This document shows positions 26,978-35,194 of a stretch of DNA of 64,000 bases, one piece after another (position 1 is the stretch's first letter; the number at the start of each line of letters is the position of its first letter). Position numbers and translations under genes: made by a program. The notes under the pieces were generated by a model that was given only the letters and a program-made list of their open reading frames with translations, was not told where the DNA came from and did not search any database. Source of the stretch: Sulfitobacter sp. HNIBRBA3233 (GTDB lineage Bacteria > Pseudomonadota > Alphaproteobacteria > Rhodobacterales > Rhodobacteraceae). The DNA is taken from contig NZ_JBEFLP010000001.1 of the NCBI RefSeq assembly GCF_040149665.1, positions 1,984,001 to 2,048,000 of the forward strand. The letters run 5' to 3'.

Positions 26978-27409
26978 GTGGCGCGCCCGGCGCAGGACAA
27001 TCCGCGCGCCGATCTGGACCGCATCCGCGCGGCGGGCATCGACACGGTTGTGTCCCTGCTGGAACGCCACGAGGCAGCGGCACTGGGCCTGCAGGACGAG
27101 GCGCTGCTGTGCGACCGGGCGGGCCTGCGGTTTCTGAACCATCCGATCCCCGACATGGCCTTGCCCGAGGCGGCCTCCTTCAATCGTCTGGTTGACGATC
27201 TGGCCGCGCGGCTGCGCGCGGGCGAAAGCGTGGCGGTGCATTGCCGCGCCTCTATCGGGCGCACCGGCATGGTCTGCGCGGGCGTTCTGGGGCGGTTCGG
27301 CAGGGGCGCGGAGGACGCGATCGCAACCGTCAGCGCGGCGCGCGGCGTAACGGTGCCGGACACCGCAGAGCAGGCCGCGTTCATCCACGCCATGATCCCT
27401 ACCACCTGA
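26978..27409 (+). CDS. Dual-specificity/tyrosine phosphatase-like protein
   Basis: A 143-residue cysteine phosphatase with the P-loop HCRASIGRTG (C89, R95) and a general-acid candidate in HPIPDM. The GTG at 26978 is the first standard start in frame. Recognisable-looking coding sequence ([20 protein letters not shown]) continues upstream into the accA stop codon region, where only a CTG at 26933 could serve. The true N-terminus may therefore overlap accA. The substrate is unknown. Confidence 0.75.
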   Translation: MARPAQDNPRADLDRIRAAGIDTVVSLLERHEAAALGLQDEALLCDRAGLRFLNHPIPDMALPEAASFNRLVDDLAARLRAGESVAVHCRASIGRTGMVCAGVLGRFGRGAEDAIATVSAARGVTVPDTAEQAAFIHAMIPTT

Positions 27410-27848
27410 TCCGGAAACGCGGCCCGGGCGGCGGCAGATCGTCAAAGCCCATGGCGCGGTAGACCGCTGCCGCCGGTGCGTTGCCGGGATGGGTGCCGAC
27501 TGTCATGTATCGGCAGCCGGCCTCCCGTGCCAGCGCGACCGAAGCGTCGATCAGGGCGCGGGCGACGCCCTGTCCCCGCGCCTGCGGCACGACGTAAAGA
27601 TGGTGCATGTCCATCCCGCGCACACCGAACTGAAGCTGCGCCAGCGGGACCAGTGCGGCGTAGCCGACCACGCTGTCGTAACGCGCCAGAAGCACCCGCA
27701 GCCATGGCGCAGGCCCGAGCACATCACGCTCCAGCGCCGCGCGGGTGATCTGTGCGGCGTCCCCGTGGTGTCGTGCAAGCGCGCGGACCATTTCAAGAAG
27801 GGGGTCGATATCCTGCGGCCTGACCGCGTCAATTCTGAGGGGAAGCAT
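27399..27848 (-). CDS. GNAT family N-acetyltransferase
   Basis: A 149-residue GNAT protein. The acetyl-CoA-binding motif A appears as HHLYVVPQARGQGVARALID (RGQGVA loop), and motif B as GNAPAAAVYRAMGF. The substrate is unknown. The ATG at 27848 is preferred over one 15 codons upstream because the domain begins immediately after it. The 3' end overlaps the convergent phosphatase gene by 11 bp. The 193 bp upstream to the GntR gene hold nothing I recognise. Confidence 0.82.
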   Translation of the reverse strand: MLPLRIDAVRPQDIDPLLEMVRALARHHGDAAQITRAALERDVLGPAPWLRVLLARYDSVVGYAALVPLAQLQFGVRGMDMHHLYVVPQARGQGVARALIDASVALAREAGCRYMTVGTHPGNAPAAAVYRAMGFDDLPPPGPRFRIRW

Positions 27849-28041
27849 GGATCGGGGCTCCGGAAGGGGGGCCGCCAGGGGGGCGAACACCAAAACCGCC
27901 CCGATGGCGGTACGATGACGTCAAAAAGAAGGGATCGTCCGCGCGCGTTTCAGCGGGCGTAATAACGGGAGTGGCGAAGGGGCACGGACGCGTTCATGCC
28001 CGCAAAGCTGTCACAGGCGGACAAACCGGTCAATCGCGGTG

Positions 28042-28692
28042 TCAGCTGGCCAGCATCCGCAAGCCTTGCGTCACATCCGACCGGACCGCCAGCCGCAAGC
28101 CCGGCTCATCCCCCGCCTTCAGCGCCGAGATGATCAGACGGTGGAACTGTGGCGGCTCCGTGCGCCGCAGCCGCCCGTAGAGCGCGCGCATCGTCGGCCC
28201 CATCTGCAGCCAGACGGTTTCGGCCATCGCCAGCATCGCGGGCGCCTGCGCACGCAGGTAGAGGGTGCGGTGGAATTCGAGGTTCGTGCGGATATAGCTC
28301 ACAGCATCGCGCTGGGACACGGCCTCGGCCACCTTGGCGTTGATGTTCTGCAACCGCTCGATCAGCGCCAGATGCGCACGCGGCAGCGCACGGGAGGCCA
28401 GCTCGACCTCCAGCAGGGCGCGCAGCGCGGCCAGCTCCTCGATCCGTTCGCCGCTGAGTTCCGGGGTCGAGATGCGGCCCGAGTTCGACATGGTCAGCGC
28501 GCCCTCGGCCACCAGCCTGCGCACCGCTTCGCGGGCGGGGGTCATCGACACCTCGAATTCCTTCCCGATCCCGCGCAGGGTCAGCGGCTGTCCGGGCGCC
28601 ATGTTGCCGTGCATGATCCGCGTTCTGAGCTGACGGAACACGCGGTCGTGCGCCAGTGGCGTGGGGTCTATGGGGCGCGGTGCGATGCTCAT
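28042..28692 (-). CDS. GntR-family (FadR/FCD subfamily) transcriptional regulator
   Basis: A 216-residue regulator with an N-terminal winged HTH (LRGIGKEFEVSMTPAREAVRRLVAEGAL) and an all-helical FCD ligand domain (LRALLEVELASRA; EFHRTLY; the C-terminal histidine set). Ligands of the subfamily are often carboxylic acids; this one is not predictable. A perfect 12-bp palindrome just upstream of the start suggests autoregulation. No metabolic operon is adjacent, so its targets lie elsewhere. Confidence 0.88.
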   Translation of the reverse strand: MSIAPRPIDPTPLAHDRVFRQLRTRIMHGNMAPGQPLTLRGIGKEFEVSMTPAREAVRRLVAEGALTMSNSGRISTPELSGERIEELAALRALLEVELASRALPRAHLALIERLQNINAKVAEAVSQRDAVSYIRTNLEFHRTLYLRAQAPAMLAMAETVWLQMGPTMRALYGRLRRTEPPQFHRLIISALKAGDEPGLRLAVRSDVTQGLRMLAS

Positions 28693-28699
28693 GCACCGG

Positions 28700-28711
28700 T
28701 TGTGATCACAA
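28700..28711. promoter_or_regulatory. Palindromic operator upstream of the GntR gene
   Basis: TTGTGATCACAA is a perfect palindrome 7 bp before the GntR start codon, overlapping where the ribosome site must be. GT-N(0-3)-AC palindromes are typical of FadR-subfamily operators, so binding by its own product is likely. Confidence 0.6.
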
Positions 28712-28764
28712 ACGCCCCGACGGTCAAGCGTGACGACACGCAAGCCCACTGCATAGCGCGCGCC

Positions 28765-29106
28765 TCAGCCGTCCTTCAGCGGATCGTGCCCCCAGTTCAT
28801 CAGCGAATAGCGCCAGTCCGACGTCTCGACGCCCTCGTCGGGGCCACCCTGCGACAGATGCCGTTTGATGTAGCCTACGACCGTCGCCATATGGTCCCAC
28901 TGGTCGTCCGCCAGATCGTCCTTGTTGGTGCGCTTGATCTTCACGATGCGACGGCCCGATTTATGGCCCGTCGATTCGCCGGTGTCGCTGTCACCCACGG
29001 ATCTGGACTCTTCCGTGTCCAGCCAGTCGTCGAGTTCCTGCGGGGCCATGTTCACCAGATCGCGCCATTCGTCCCAGATTTCATCGCGGGATTTGGATGA
29101 TGACAT
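28765..29106 (-). CDS. DUF3140 family protein
   Basis: A 113-residue, charged, soluble protein resembling DUF3140 (DEIWDEWRDLVNMAPQELDDWL; VVGYIKRHLSQG). It contains no membrane segment or catalytic motif. The family is of unknown function. It is located between the GntR regulator and a YgjP-type metallopeptidase gene on the same strand. Confidence 0.75.
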   Translation of the reverse strand: MSSSKSRDEIWDEWRDLVNMAPQELDDWLDTEESRSVGDSDTGESTGHKSGRRIVKIKRTNKDDLADDQWDHMATVVGYIKRHLSQGGPDEGVETSDWRYSLMNWGHDPLKDG

Positions 29107-29160
29107 GGTCCTGTTCCTTGCAGCTGTTACGGTCTGGAAGGGAACGCGCGGGATTGCGGA

Positions 29161-29856
29161 TCAGTTCGCCGCGAATTTGTACCGGTGCAGCCCGCTGCCA
29201 TTCTCGCGCAGCCAGCGGCGCGGCGCGCGGTAGTCGCCATAGATCGCCTCGACCTGCGCCCAGAAGGCGGGCGAATGGTTCATTTCGGCCAGATGCGCCA
29301 CCTCATGGGCGGCGACGTAATCCAGCACCTCGGCGGGGGCCATGATCAGCCGCCACGAGAACATCAGCCCCCCGTCCGAGGTGCACGAGCCCCAGCGCGA
29401 CCGGGTGTCGCGCAGGCTGAGCCGCGCGTAGGGCCGCCCGAGCCGTGCCGCGTAATCGTCGCAGGCCCCCGCAAGGCGGTCGCGGGCAAGCTCCTTGAGA
29501 TGCGCCATCAGACGCGGGCCGACGCGGGCCGCATCGCCCGGCACATGCACGGCAGATGCCGAAATCTCGACCCGCCTGCCGCTGCCCGCGCGCACGGGGA
29601 TCAGCCGCCCGCCCAGAGGGATCTCGGCCCCGTGGCCGACCGCGATGTCGTCGCCGCGCGCGTCGAGATGCTTGCGAATCCAGTCTTCCTTGGTGCGCGC
29701 GAAATCCAGCGCCTCGTCCACGGGCAGGCGTTTGGGCAGCGTCAATGTCACCCGCCCGTCCAGTTGCGAGATCCGCAGGCTGATGCGGCGGGCCTGCCCG
29801 GAGCGGCGCAGGATCAGGGGAATCGGCGGATTGCCAAGCTGATATTGGTCGGACAT
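29161..29856 (-). CDS. YgjP-like M48-type metallopeptidase domain protein (DUF45)
   Basis: A 231-residue protein with the zinc motif HEVAHLAEMNHSPAFW (HExxH plus a third histidine) and the upstream SRWGSCTSDGGLMFSWRL block typical of YgjP/WLM-like metallopeptidases. Substrate unknown. It is divergent from the TIGR02300 gene, with 109 bp between them. Confidence 0.85.
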   Translation of the reverse strand: MSDQYQLGNPPIPLILRRSGQARRISLRISQLDGRVTLTLPKRLPVDEALDFARTKEDWIRKHLDARGDDIAVGHGAEIPLGGRLIPVRAGSGRRVEISASAVHVPGDAARVGPRLMAHLKELARDRLAGACDDYAARLGRPYARLSLRDTRSRWGSCTSDGGLMFSWRLIMAPAEVLDYVAAHEVAHLAEMNHSPAFWAQVEAIYGDYRAPRRWLRENGSGLHRYKFAAN

Positions 29857-29965
29857 TGCTACCTATCGCCGGGGCCTCACGGCGTGAGGGGTGGACAGCA
29901 CCCCCTGCATATGGCAATTGCGCTGAATCATCTAGACACGAGCACCAGTTTAAGAGGGGAAATTC

Positions 29966-30301
29966 ATGCCCAAAGAAGAATGGGGAACCAAGCGCCTGTG
30001 CCCCACCACGGGCAAGCGTTTCTACGACCTGAACGCCGACCCGGTCATCAGCCCCTACACGGGCGAAGTGGTCGAAGTGGACCAGTCGAAATCCCGCATG
30101 ATCGCAGCCGACGCCGAGGATGCCGTAACGGCCAAAGCCAAGAAAGCCGAAGGCAAGACGGACGACGATGAAGATCTGGTTGATGACGACGATGTCGATG
30201 TCGATCTGGACGACGATCTTCTGGACGACGACGAAGACGACGACGATACAGTTCCGCTCGAAGAAATCGCGGACGTGGCGTCTGACGACGACGATAGCTG
30301 A
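29966..30301 (+). CDS. TIGR02300 family 'FYDLN' acidic protein
   Basis: A 111-residue alphaproteobacterial protein. The N-terminus has the defining MPKEEWGTKRLCPTTGKRFYDLN, which resembles a small zinc-ribbon half with one cysteine. The C-terminal half is almost entirely aspartate and glutamate (about 65-111). No function is established. It is a single gene with GAGGGG upstream, followed by the tRNA-Ala region. Confidence 0.88.
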   Translation: MPKEEWGTKRLCPTTGKRFYDLNADPVISPYTGEVVEVDQSKSRMIAADAEDAVTAKAKKAEGKTDDDEDLVDDDDVDVDLDDDLLDDDEDDDDTVPLEEIADVASDDDDS

Positions 30302-30307
30302 TTTGGT

Positions 30308-30345
30308 CGGGCGGGGTGCGTTTTTTCGCTTGATCCCGCCCCGCC
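30308..30345 (+). terminator. Possible terminator after the TIGR02300 gene
   Basis: GGCGGGG near 30309 can pair with CCCCGCC near 30338, with a loop containing a T6 run. It is close to the stop at 30301, but the T run is in the loop rather than after the stem, so confidence is low. Confidence 0.3.
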
Positions 30346-30406
30346 GAGCGCTTAGATCACGGCGCACCGGCCCTTTCGGGGGCAACCCTTCGGCCTACGC
30401 CGGAAC

Positions 30407-30482
30407 GGGGCATTAGCTCAGCTGGGAGAGCGCCTGCATGGCATGCAGGAGGTCAGCGGTTCGATCCCGCTATGCTCCACCA
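30407..30482 (+). tRNA. tRNA-Ala (anticodon GGC)
   Basis: A 76-nt cloverleaf with acceptor stem GGGGCAT/ATGCTCC, D-arm TAGCTCAGCTGGGAGAGC, anticodon stem CCTGC/GCAGG with loop ATGGCAT (anticodon GGC), T-arm GCGGTTCGATCCCGC, discriminator A and an encoded CCA. The sequence from its variable region onward, together with the flank, is duplicated 172 bp downstream. Confidence 0.95.
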
Positions 30483-30784
30483 AGGGTTTTTCGCAAAGCG
30501 AAAAGCCCGTCGTCCCGACAGTGTCTTCGCACAGCGAAGATCACGAGAGGGACAAACGTTTCCCAACAAAACCAGTGACTTTCACACGCTGACCGACGCG
30601 CGTCGGCTGTGCCGCCACGCTGGGTCAGCGGTTCGATCCCGCTATGCTCCACCAAGGGTTTTTCGCAAAGCGAAAAGCCCGTCGTCCCGACAGTGTCTTC
30701 GCGCAGCGAAGATCACGAGAGGGACAAACGGTTCCCAACAAAAACAGTAACTTTCATACGCTGACCGACGCGCGTCGGCTGTGC
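30451..30784 (+). repeat. Tandem duplication of the tRNA-Ala 3' half plus downstream flank
   Basis: Two units of about 162 bp, 30451-30612 and 30623-30784, are offset by 172 bp and differ at only a handful of positions. Each holds the tRNA 3' segment, a hairpin TTTTCGC-AAA-GCGAAAA, a second hairpin CTTCGC-NNN-GCGAAG, a long-range GTCCC/GGGAC pair and the perfect palindrome CCGACGCGCGTCGG. No open reading frame in the region looks real. The rest of the gap, to 30935, holds one further hairpin. Confidence 0.9.
30623..30654 (+). pseudogene. Truncated 3' half of tRNA-Ala
   Basis: These 32 bases are identical to the last 32 bases of tRNA-Ala(GGC) at 30451-30482, including the T-arm, acceptor 3' strand and CCA. 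There is no 5' half, so no functional tRNA can form. It is the front end of the second repeat unit. Confidence 0.9.
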
Positions 30785-30860
30785 TTCACCCCGCCCACTA
30801 GGCGGACGCCTGCGCGCGACACGGCGGCCCCAGCGATCGCTTGCCGCCGCGCGTGGTGCT

Positions 30861-30897
30861 AGGGCGGGGGCTCCGGCATAGCGCCTGCCCCCGCCCT
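30861..30897 (-). terminator. Strong hairpin downstream of the oxidoreductase gene
   Basis: A perfect 11-bp stem, AGGGCGGGGGC (30861-30871) with GCCCCCGCCCT (30887-30897), lies 38 bp past the stop of the minus-strand gene. No T run follows. Confidence 0.5.
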
Positions 30898-30935
30898 TCC
30901 CAGACGTTATCGTTATGCCGGCTAGAATGCGCCGT

Positions 30936-32048
30936 TTAGCTCCAAGGGGTGACGAGGTACTTCTCGCCGGTCTTCATCGCGCGGTAGTCGGTCACCGCCT
31001 CCTTGGTCAGCATCTCTTCGAGATTGACGCGCTTCTTGTAGTGGCTCGCGAAGGTCGTGGTCAGGTTCTCGAGCACGCGCTTGCGCATCCGGCCCACGGT
31101 TTCCGCACCGGCCGCTTGCAGGAACGGGAACAGCAGCCACCCGGAGAGCGTCCAACCGAAGCCATAGCTCGGCGACAGGATCGTCGGACCGGTGTCCAGA
31201 CGTCCGTAGATGAACATGCGCTTTGGCTGGTTGGAGCCATAGCGCGAGTATTCGGTCATCTTGGTGACCGCGACCTGTTCCATCGCCTTGAACACGCTGT
31301 CGACAGTCTTCCCGCCGCCGATCGGATCAAAGCCGTAGAAGGCATCGGTGTCGTCGATCGCCGACCGCAGTTGCTGCGCGAAATCGTCATCCGATGAATT
31401 GACCACATGGGTCGAGCCGAGCTTCCTGAGCAGATCGACCTGATCGTCCTTGCGCACGATATTGACCAGACCAAGGCCGTCCTCCTTGCAGATGCGCGTC
31501 AGCATCTGGCCAAGGTTCGACGCGCCGACGGTGTGCAGGATGGCGTCCTGCCCGTCGCTTTTGGCGTTCTCCGCAAAGCCCAGCGCGGTCATCGGGTTGA
31601 CGAAGGCGCTTGCGCCGTCCTCGGCCGAGTGATCGCCCAGAGGCAGGCACATAGCAGCCTCGGCCATGCAATACTGGCTGTAGGCATTGCCGGGCACGCA
31701 GGCCACGCGCTGGCCCATCAGCGCCTTGGCGGCGTCGCTGTCACCGGTGGCGACAACCGTTCCCGCGCCTTCGTTTCCGGCAGGCAGTTTCAGGCCGTGT
31801 CGTGCCTTGGACCCTGAATTGAACGGCTCGGGCATGGTCGCCACGTATTTGCCGGGCGAATAGTCGGCGTTTTCCAGATCGGCCGCGCCGGCAAGAATGG
31901 CAAGGTCGGACGGGTTGATTGGCGCCGCCTCCATCTTCACCAGAACCTGATTGCCTGTGGGATCGGGAAAGGTCACATCCTCGATCGCGACCGTGAGTGT
32001 GCCATCGCTTTCGAGGGTGGTGAACAGTTGCTTGCCGGTGGTGCTCAT
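30936..32048 (-). CDS. MDR-superfamily zinc-binding-type dehydrogenase/quinone oxidoreductase
   Basis: A 370-residue medium-chain dehydrogenase/reductase-type protein. The N-terminal GroES-like part has VLVKMEAAPINPSDLAILAG and the GNEGAGTVV block; the Rossmann part is around ILHTVGASNLGQML. The usual structural-zinc cysteine cluster is not seen, which favours a quinone-reductase-like or enoyl-reductase-like member. The ATG at 32048 is preferred because the upstream codons are unlike the family. Substrate unknown. Confidence 0.78.
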   Translation of the reverse strand: MSTTGKQLFTTLESDGTLTVAIEDVTFPDPTGNQVLVKMEAAPINPSDLAILAGAADLENADYSPGKYVATMPEPFNSGSKARHGLKLPAGNEGAGTVVATGDSDAAKALMGQRVACVPGNAYSQYCMAEAAMCLPLGDHSAEDGASAFVNPMTALGFAENAKSDGQDAILHTVGASNLGQMLTRICKEDGLGLVNIVRKDDQVDLLRKLGSTHVVNSSDDDFAQQLRSAIDDTDAFYGFDPIGGGKTVDSVFKAMEQVAVTKMTEYSRYGSNQPKRMFIYGRLDTGPTILSPSYGFGWTLSGWLLFPFLQAAGAETVGRMRKRVLENLTTTFASHYKKRVNLEEMLTKEAVTDYRAMKTGEKYLVTPWS

Positions 32049-32213
32049 CTTGGGCTCTCCAAACTGGGTTTTCCGGTCGGAGGGCATCGGTTCGACGCTC
32101 CGACAGGATGTGTCGAAAATGCCCGGACACCCGCGATGCATGGCAGCCGGACAGCAGAGGCCCACCTGACCATAGCCCGCTACCGGGGCGCAACCGCTAA
32201 CTCATCAGGGTCC

Positions 32214-32250
32214 GTCCGCCTGCGTGGCGCACGGACCGCGCCACGCGGAC
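32214..32250 (-). terminator. Hairpin after dctM
   Basis: GCGTGGCGC (32222-32230) pairs with GCGCCACGC (32238-32246), extended by GTCC/GGAC around a bulge. It starts 13 bp past the dctM stop on the minus strand. There is no T run. Confidence 0.5.
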
Positions 32251-32263
32251 GGGTCCTGCCCGC

Positions 32264-33547
32264 CTATTGCAGGAAGTTCGGCAACCACAGCGCGATGCCC
32301 GGAAAGGCGATCAGCGCAAAGGCCATGGCCAGCATCGTCAGGCAGTAGGGCAGCGCGCCCAGCATCACCTCGTTCAGGCTGCCGGATTTACGCGCGCCCT
32401 GCACAACGTAGAGGTTCAATCCCACCGGCGGCGTGATCAGCGCCATTTCGATCAGAACGATCATCAGGATCCCGAACCAGATCGTGTCATAGCCCTGCGC
32501 CACCACCAGCGGCACGATGATCGGGATGGTGACAACCATCAGCGACAGCGTCTCGATGAAGAAACCCAAAACGATGTAGAGCACCACCACGACCATGATG
32601 GTCCAGAGCGGCGTCAGGCCGAGCCCCTCCATGAAGCTGGTCAGTTCGCGGCCCAGTCCGGCGGAGGCGAGCGTGAAGTTCAAAAAGGATGCGCCGATGA
32701 CGATCAGCATGATCATGGCGGTGATCTTTACCGTGCCCGTCAGGCTTTGCATCATCATGTCCACCGAGACGCCCCCGAAGGCCAGCGCGATGATCAACGC
32801 CCCCGCGACGCCGACGGCGGCGGCCTCGGTCGGGGTGGCCCAGCCCTGATAGATCGAGCCGACGATCAGGCCGAACAGGATCAGGATCGGCACCAGATCG
32901 ACCAGCGCGCGCAACATCTGCCCGAAGGGGAAGGTGCGGCGCTGGCCCCCCAGATGCGGCCAGATGATGCACAGGATCGCGGTGACGGCCATGAAGGCGA
33001 GCGCCAGCAGGATGCCCGGCACAAGACCGGCAAGGAACAGCTGCGGAATGGAGGACTGCGTGAGAAAGCCGTAGACGATCAGGTTGATCGACGGCGGGAT
33101 CATGATGCCCAGCGTGCCGCCTGCCGCGATGGCGCCGGAGAAGAGCTTGGGGTCATAGCCCAGTTTTTCGGCCTGCGGCATGGCAACGGTCGCCACGGTG
33201 GCGGCGGTCGCGACCGACGACCCGGAGGTGGCCGAAAACATCGTCGCCGTCGCCACGTTGGCGTGGACCAGCCCGCCGGGCAGCCAGCTGACCCAGCGGT
33301 CCAGCGCGGCGTAGGTGCGCGTGGCCACACCGGAGCGCACGAGGATCTCGCCCAGCAGGACAAAGAAGGGAATCGCGATCAGCGTGGCCGAGTTGGAGGA
33401 GGACCACACCATGTTGCCCAGCCCCCGTGTCAGCGGAAAGCTGGAAAAGAACGCGTCGATCCCGAAGCCCAGCAGAAACAGAACGATCCCCACCGGAATG
33501 GAGAGCGCCAGAAGCCCCAGAAGGCCGACAGAGACATAGAGGATCAT
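32264..33547 (-). CDS. dctM: TRAP transporter large permease (DctM)
   Basis: A 427-residue membrane protein of the DctM family with about 12 hydrophobic segments and the conserved LVHANVATATMFSATSGSSVATAATV and GGTLGIMIPPSINLIVYG blocks. It is the ion-coupled translocating subunit. The ATG at 33547 overlaps the dctQ stop by four bases. The substrate is not shown by sequence; neighbours are discussed under dctP. Confidence 0.93.
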   Translation of the reverse strand: MILYVSVGLLGLLALSIPVGIVLFLLGFGIDAFFSSFPLTRGLGNMVWSSSNSATLIAIPFFVLLGEILVRSGVATRTYAALDRWVSWLPGGLVHANVATATMFSATSGSSVATAATVATVAMPQAEKLGYDPKLFSGAIAAGGTLGIMIPPSINLIVYGFLTQSSIPQLFLAGLVPGILLALAFMAVTAILCIIWPHLGGQRRTFPFGQMLRALVDLVPILILFGLIVGSIYQGWATPTEAAAVGVAGALIIALAFGGVSVDMMMQSLTGTVKITAMIMLIVIGASFLNFTLASAGLGRELTSFMEGLGLTPLWTIMVVVVLYIVLGFFIETLSLMVVTIPIIVPLVVAQGYDTIWFGILMIVLIEMALITPPVGLNLYVVQGARKSGSLNEVMLGALPYCLTMLAMAFALIAFPGIALWLPNFLQ

Positions 33548-34092
33548 TGCAGCGTCTCCTGTTCGGCGAAGGCGCCGGCAAAGCTTTCGGTTTCCGCGTG
33601 GCGGCCCTTCAGCAGAAGGCTGAGGGCCGCGAAGGTCACCAAGCAGCACATGAGTGCGAACCAGACCCAGCCCGCGAACCACGGCACCTGCACCCAGGCC
33701 AGCGGCGTCTCGAGCGGGGTATTGGCGCGCGATCCCATGGTGACGGAGCGCGCGACAACCGGCCAGGACTTGATCGCGATCAACACGATCACGCCCGACA
33801 TCACGACCATCGAGAAGACGTCGAACAGTGCGCGGCCGAAGCTGCCCGCGCGGGTGCGCAGCAGGTCGATCCGCACATGCCCCAGTTCGACAAGGGCGTA
33901 GGACATACCCCAAGAGGTCGCGAGCGCCATGGCATAGCCCGCGATCTCTTCGGTGCCACCAAGGGACGTGCCGAACCGGCGCATCAGGATATCCGCAAGC
34001 ACGAAGGCCGCGCAGAGCAGCAAGCCGAAACCGACCACGAGCGCCACGCCCCTGTTCAGTCGCCTCAGGAAATCAATCAGTCGCAGTTCCAT
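33544..34092 (-). CDS. dctQ: TRAP transporter small permease (DctQ)
   Basis: A 182-residue DctQ-family membrane protein with four hydrophobic helices and the LADILMRRFGTSLGGTEEIAGYAMALATSWGMSYAL region split across helices two and three. It forms the membrane complex with DctM. It overlaps dctM by four bases and lies 36 bp after dctP. Confidence 0.9.
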   Translation of the reverse strand: MELRLIDFLRRLNRGVALVVGFGLLLCAAFVLADILMRRFGTSLGGTEEIAGYAMALATSWGMSYALVELGHVRIDLLRTRAGSFGRALFDVFSMVVMSGVIVLIAIKSWPVVARSVTMGSRANTPLETPLAWVQVPWFAGWVWFALMCCLVTFAALSLLLKGRHAETESFAGAFAEQETLQ

Positions 34093-34128
34093 CGCACGCC
34101 CCCTGTTGGATTTGCCGTGTTGGCCGCC

Positions 34129-35160
34129 TTATTCGATTGTCACACCGACAACCTGACCGACGCTGTCGTTCCAGCGCTGTGCCCAGTCACCGCCCGCGCG
34201 CTCGGCCCATTCCGGCAGAACTTCGCTTTTCAGGATTTCCTGAGCACGGGCGAAATCCTCGTCCGACACTTCCACGAGGGTCATGCTGCGCGCCTCGCCG
34301 GCGGGGCATTCACCGTTGCCGGTCAGGCAGGCGATATCATTGACCAATGCGTCCTGCGCGCTGTCCCACGCGGGATCTTCGAAATTCGCCTTGATCTCGC
34401 TCTGGATCAGTTCCTGCGTTTGCGCGTCGAGGCTGTTCCACTTGTCGAGGTTCATCGCTGTCACGACGCTGTCCCAGCCGCCCAGAGGGATCGGCATCAG
34501 GTGCGTGGACACTTCCCACCAGCCTGCGGAATAGCCCGAACCGGCACCGGTCACAGCGCAGTCGACAACGCCGTTCTGCAACGCGCCCGGCACTTCGGCG
34601 AAGCTGACGTTGACGCCCTCGGCGCCCAGCGCTTCGAGCAGTTTCGCGGTCATCCGGCCCGATGCGCGGACCTTGAGACCTTCGAGATCGGCAAGCGTCT
34701 CGACCTCGTGATTGCAGAAGACGACCTGCGGCGGATAGGGCGCGATCGCCAGAACGTGGCTGTTGAAACGGTCATGGTAGATGTCGGTGACCATGGGCCG
34801 TGCGGCATCGACCATCGCGCGCGCCTCGTCTGCGGTCAGCGCCAGCAGCGGCACGTCCAGCCCTTCGAGTTCGGGCGCATCGGCCACGGCGTAGTCGGCC
34901 ACGGTCATCGCCACGTCATAGACCCCCTGCCCCAGCAGCGGATAGATATCGCCGAGACCAAGGCTCATCTGGTTGTGGGTCGTCAGTTCGACCTCGATCT
35001 TGCCATCCGACGCGGCTGGCAGGGTTTCGGACCAGAAAGGGGCTTCGTACTGGTTATGCAGCGGCAGGCTGGACCAAGAGCCTACGACCGAAAGCGTTTC
35101 CGCGCTGATCGGTGTGGCAAGGGCCGTCGTGGCGGCAAGCAGAGAAAGTGTCTTTTTCAT
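34129..35160 (-). CDS. dctP: TRAP transporter periplasmic solute-binding protein (DctP)
   Basis: A 343-residue DctP-family protein with a cleavable signal peptide (residues 1-20, ending PISA). The conserved carboxylate-binding arginine region appears as DLEGLKVRASGRM (about 173-185), which implies a carboxylate ligand. It lies between the DUF1445 gene and dctQ on one strand, so it probably feeds the pathway that includes the DUF1445 protein. Candidates from context include 5-oxoproline-like or small dicarboxylic acids, but this is inference. Confidence 0.9.
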   Translation of the reverse strand: MKKTLSLLAATTALATPISAETLSVVGSWSSLPLHNQYEAPFWSETLPAASDGKIEVELTTHNQMSLGLGDIYPLLGQGVYDVAMTVADYAVADAPELEGLDVPLLALTADEARAMVDAARPMVTDIYHDRFNSHVLAIAPYPPQVVFCNHEVETLADLEGLKVRASGRMTAKLLEALGAEGVNVSFAEVPGALQNGVVDCAVTGAGSGYSAGWWEVSTHLMPIPLGGWDSVVTAMNLDKWNSLDAQTQELIQSEIKANFEDPAWDSAQDALVNDIACLTGNGECPAGEARSMTLVEVSDEDFARAQEILKSEVLPEWAERAGGDWAQRWNDSVGQVVGVTIE

Positions 35161-35194
35161 TTGGTGTCTCCTTGTTGGATCTTTTTTTGGTGAA

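Noticed and set aside
30451-30654. attL/attR of an integrated element at tRNA-Ala
   Set aside because: Only 172 bp separate the copies, the flanking DNA is duplicated too, and no integrase or cargo gene is present; a tandem duplication explains it better.
30472-30862. Two nearly identical short peptides (about 60-90 residues) in the tRNA-Ala repeat region
   Set aside because: They are produced by the DNA duplication itself, start inside the tRNA 3' end, and have no ribosome site.
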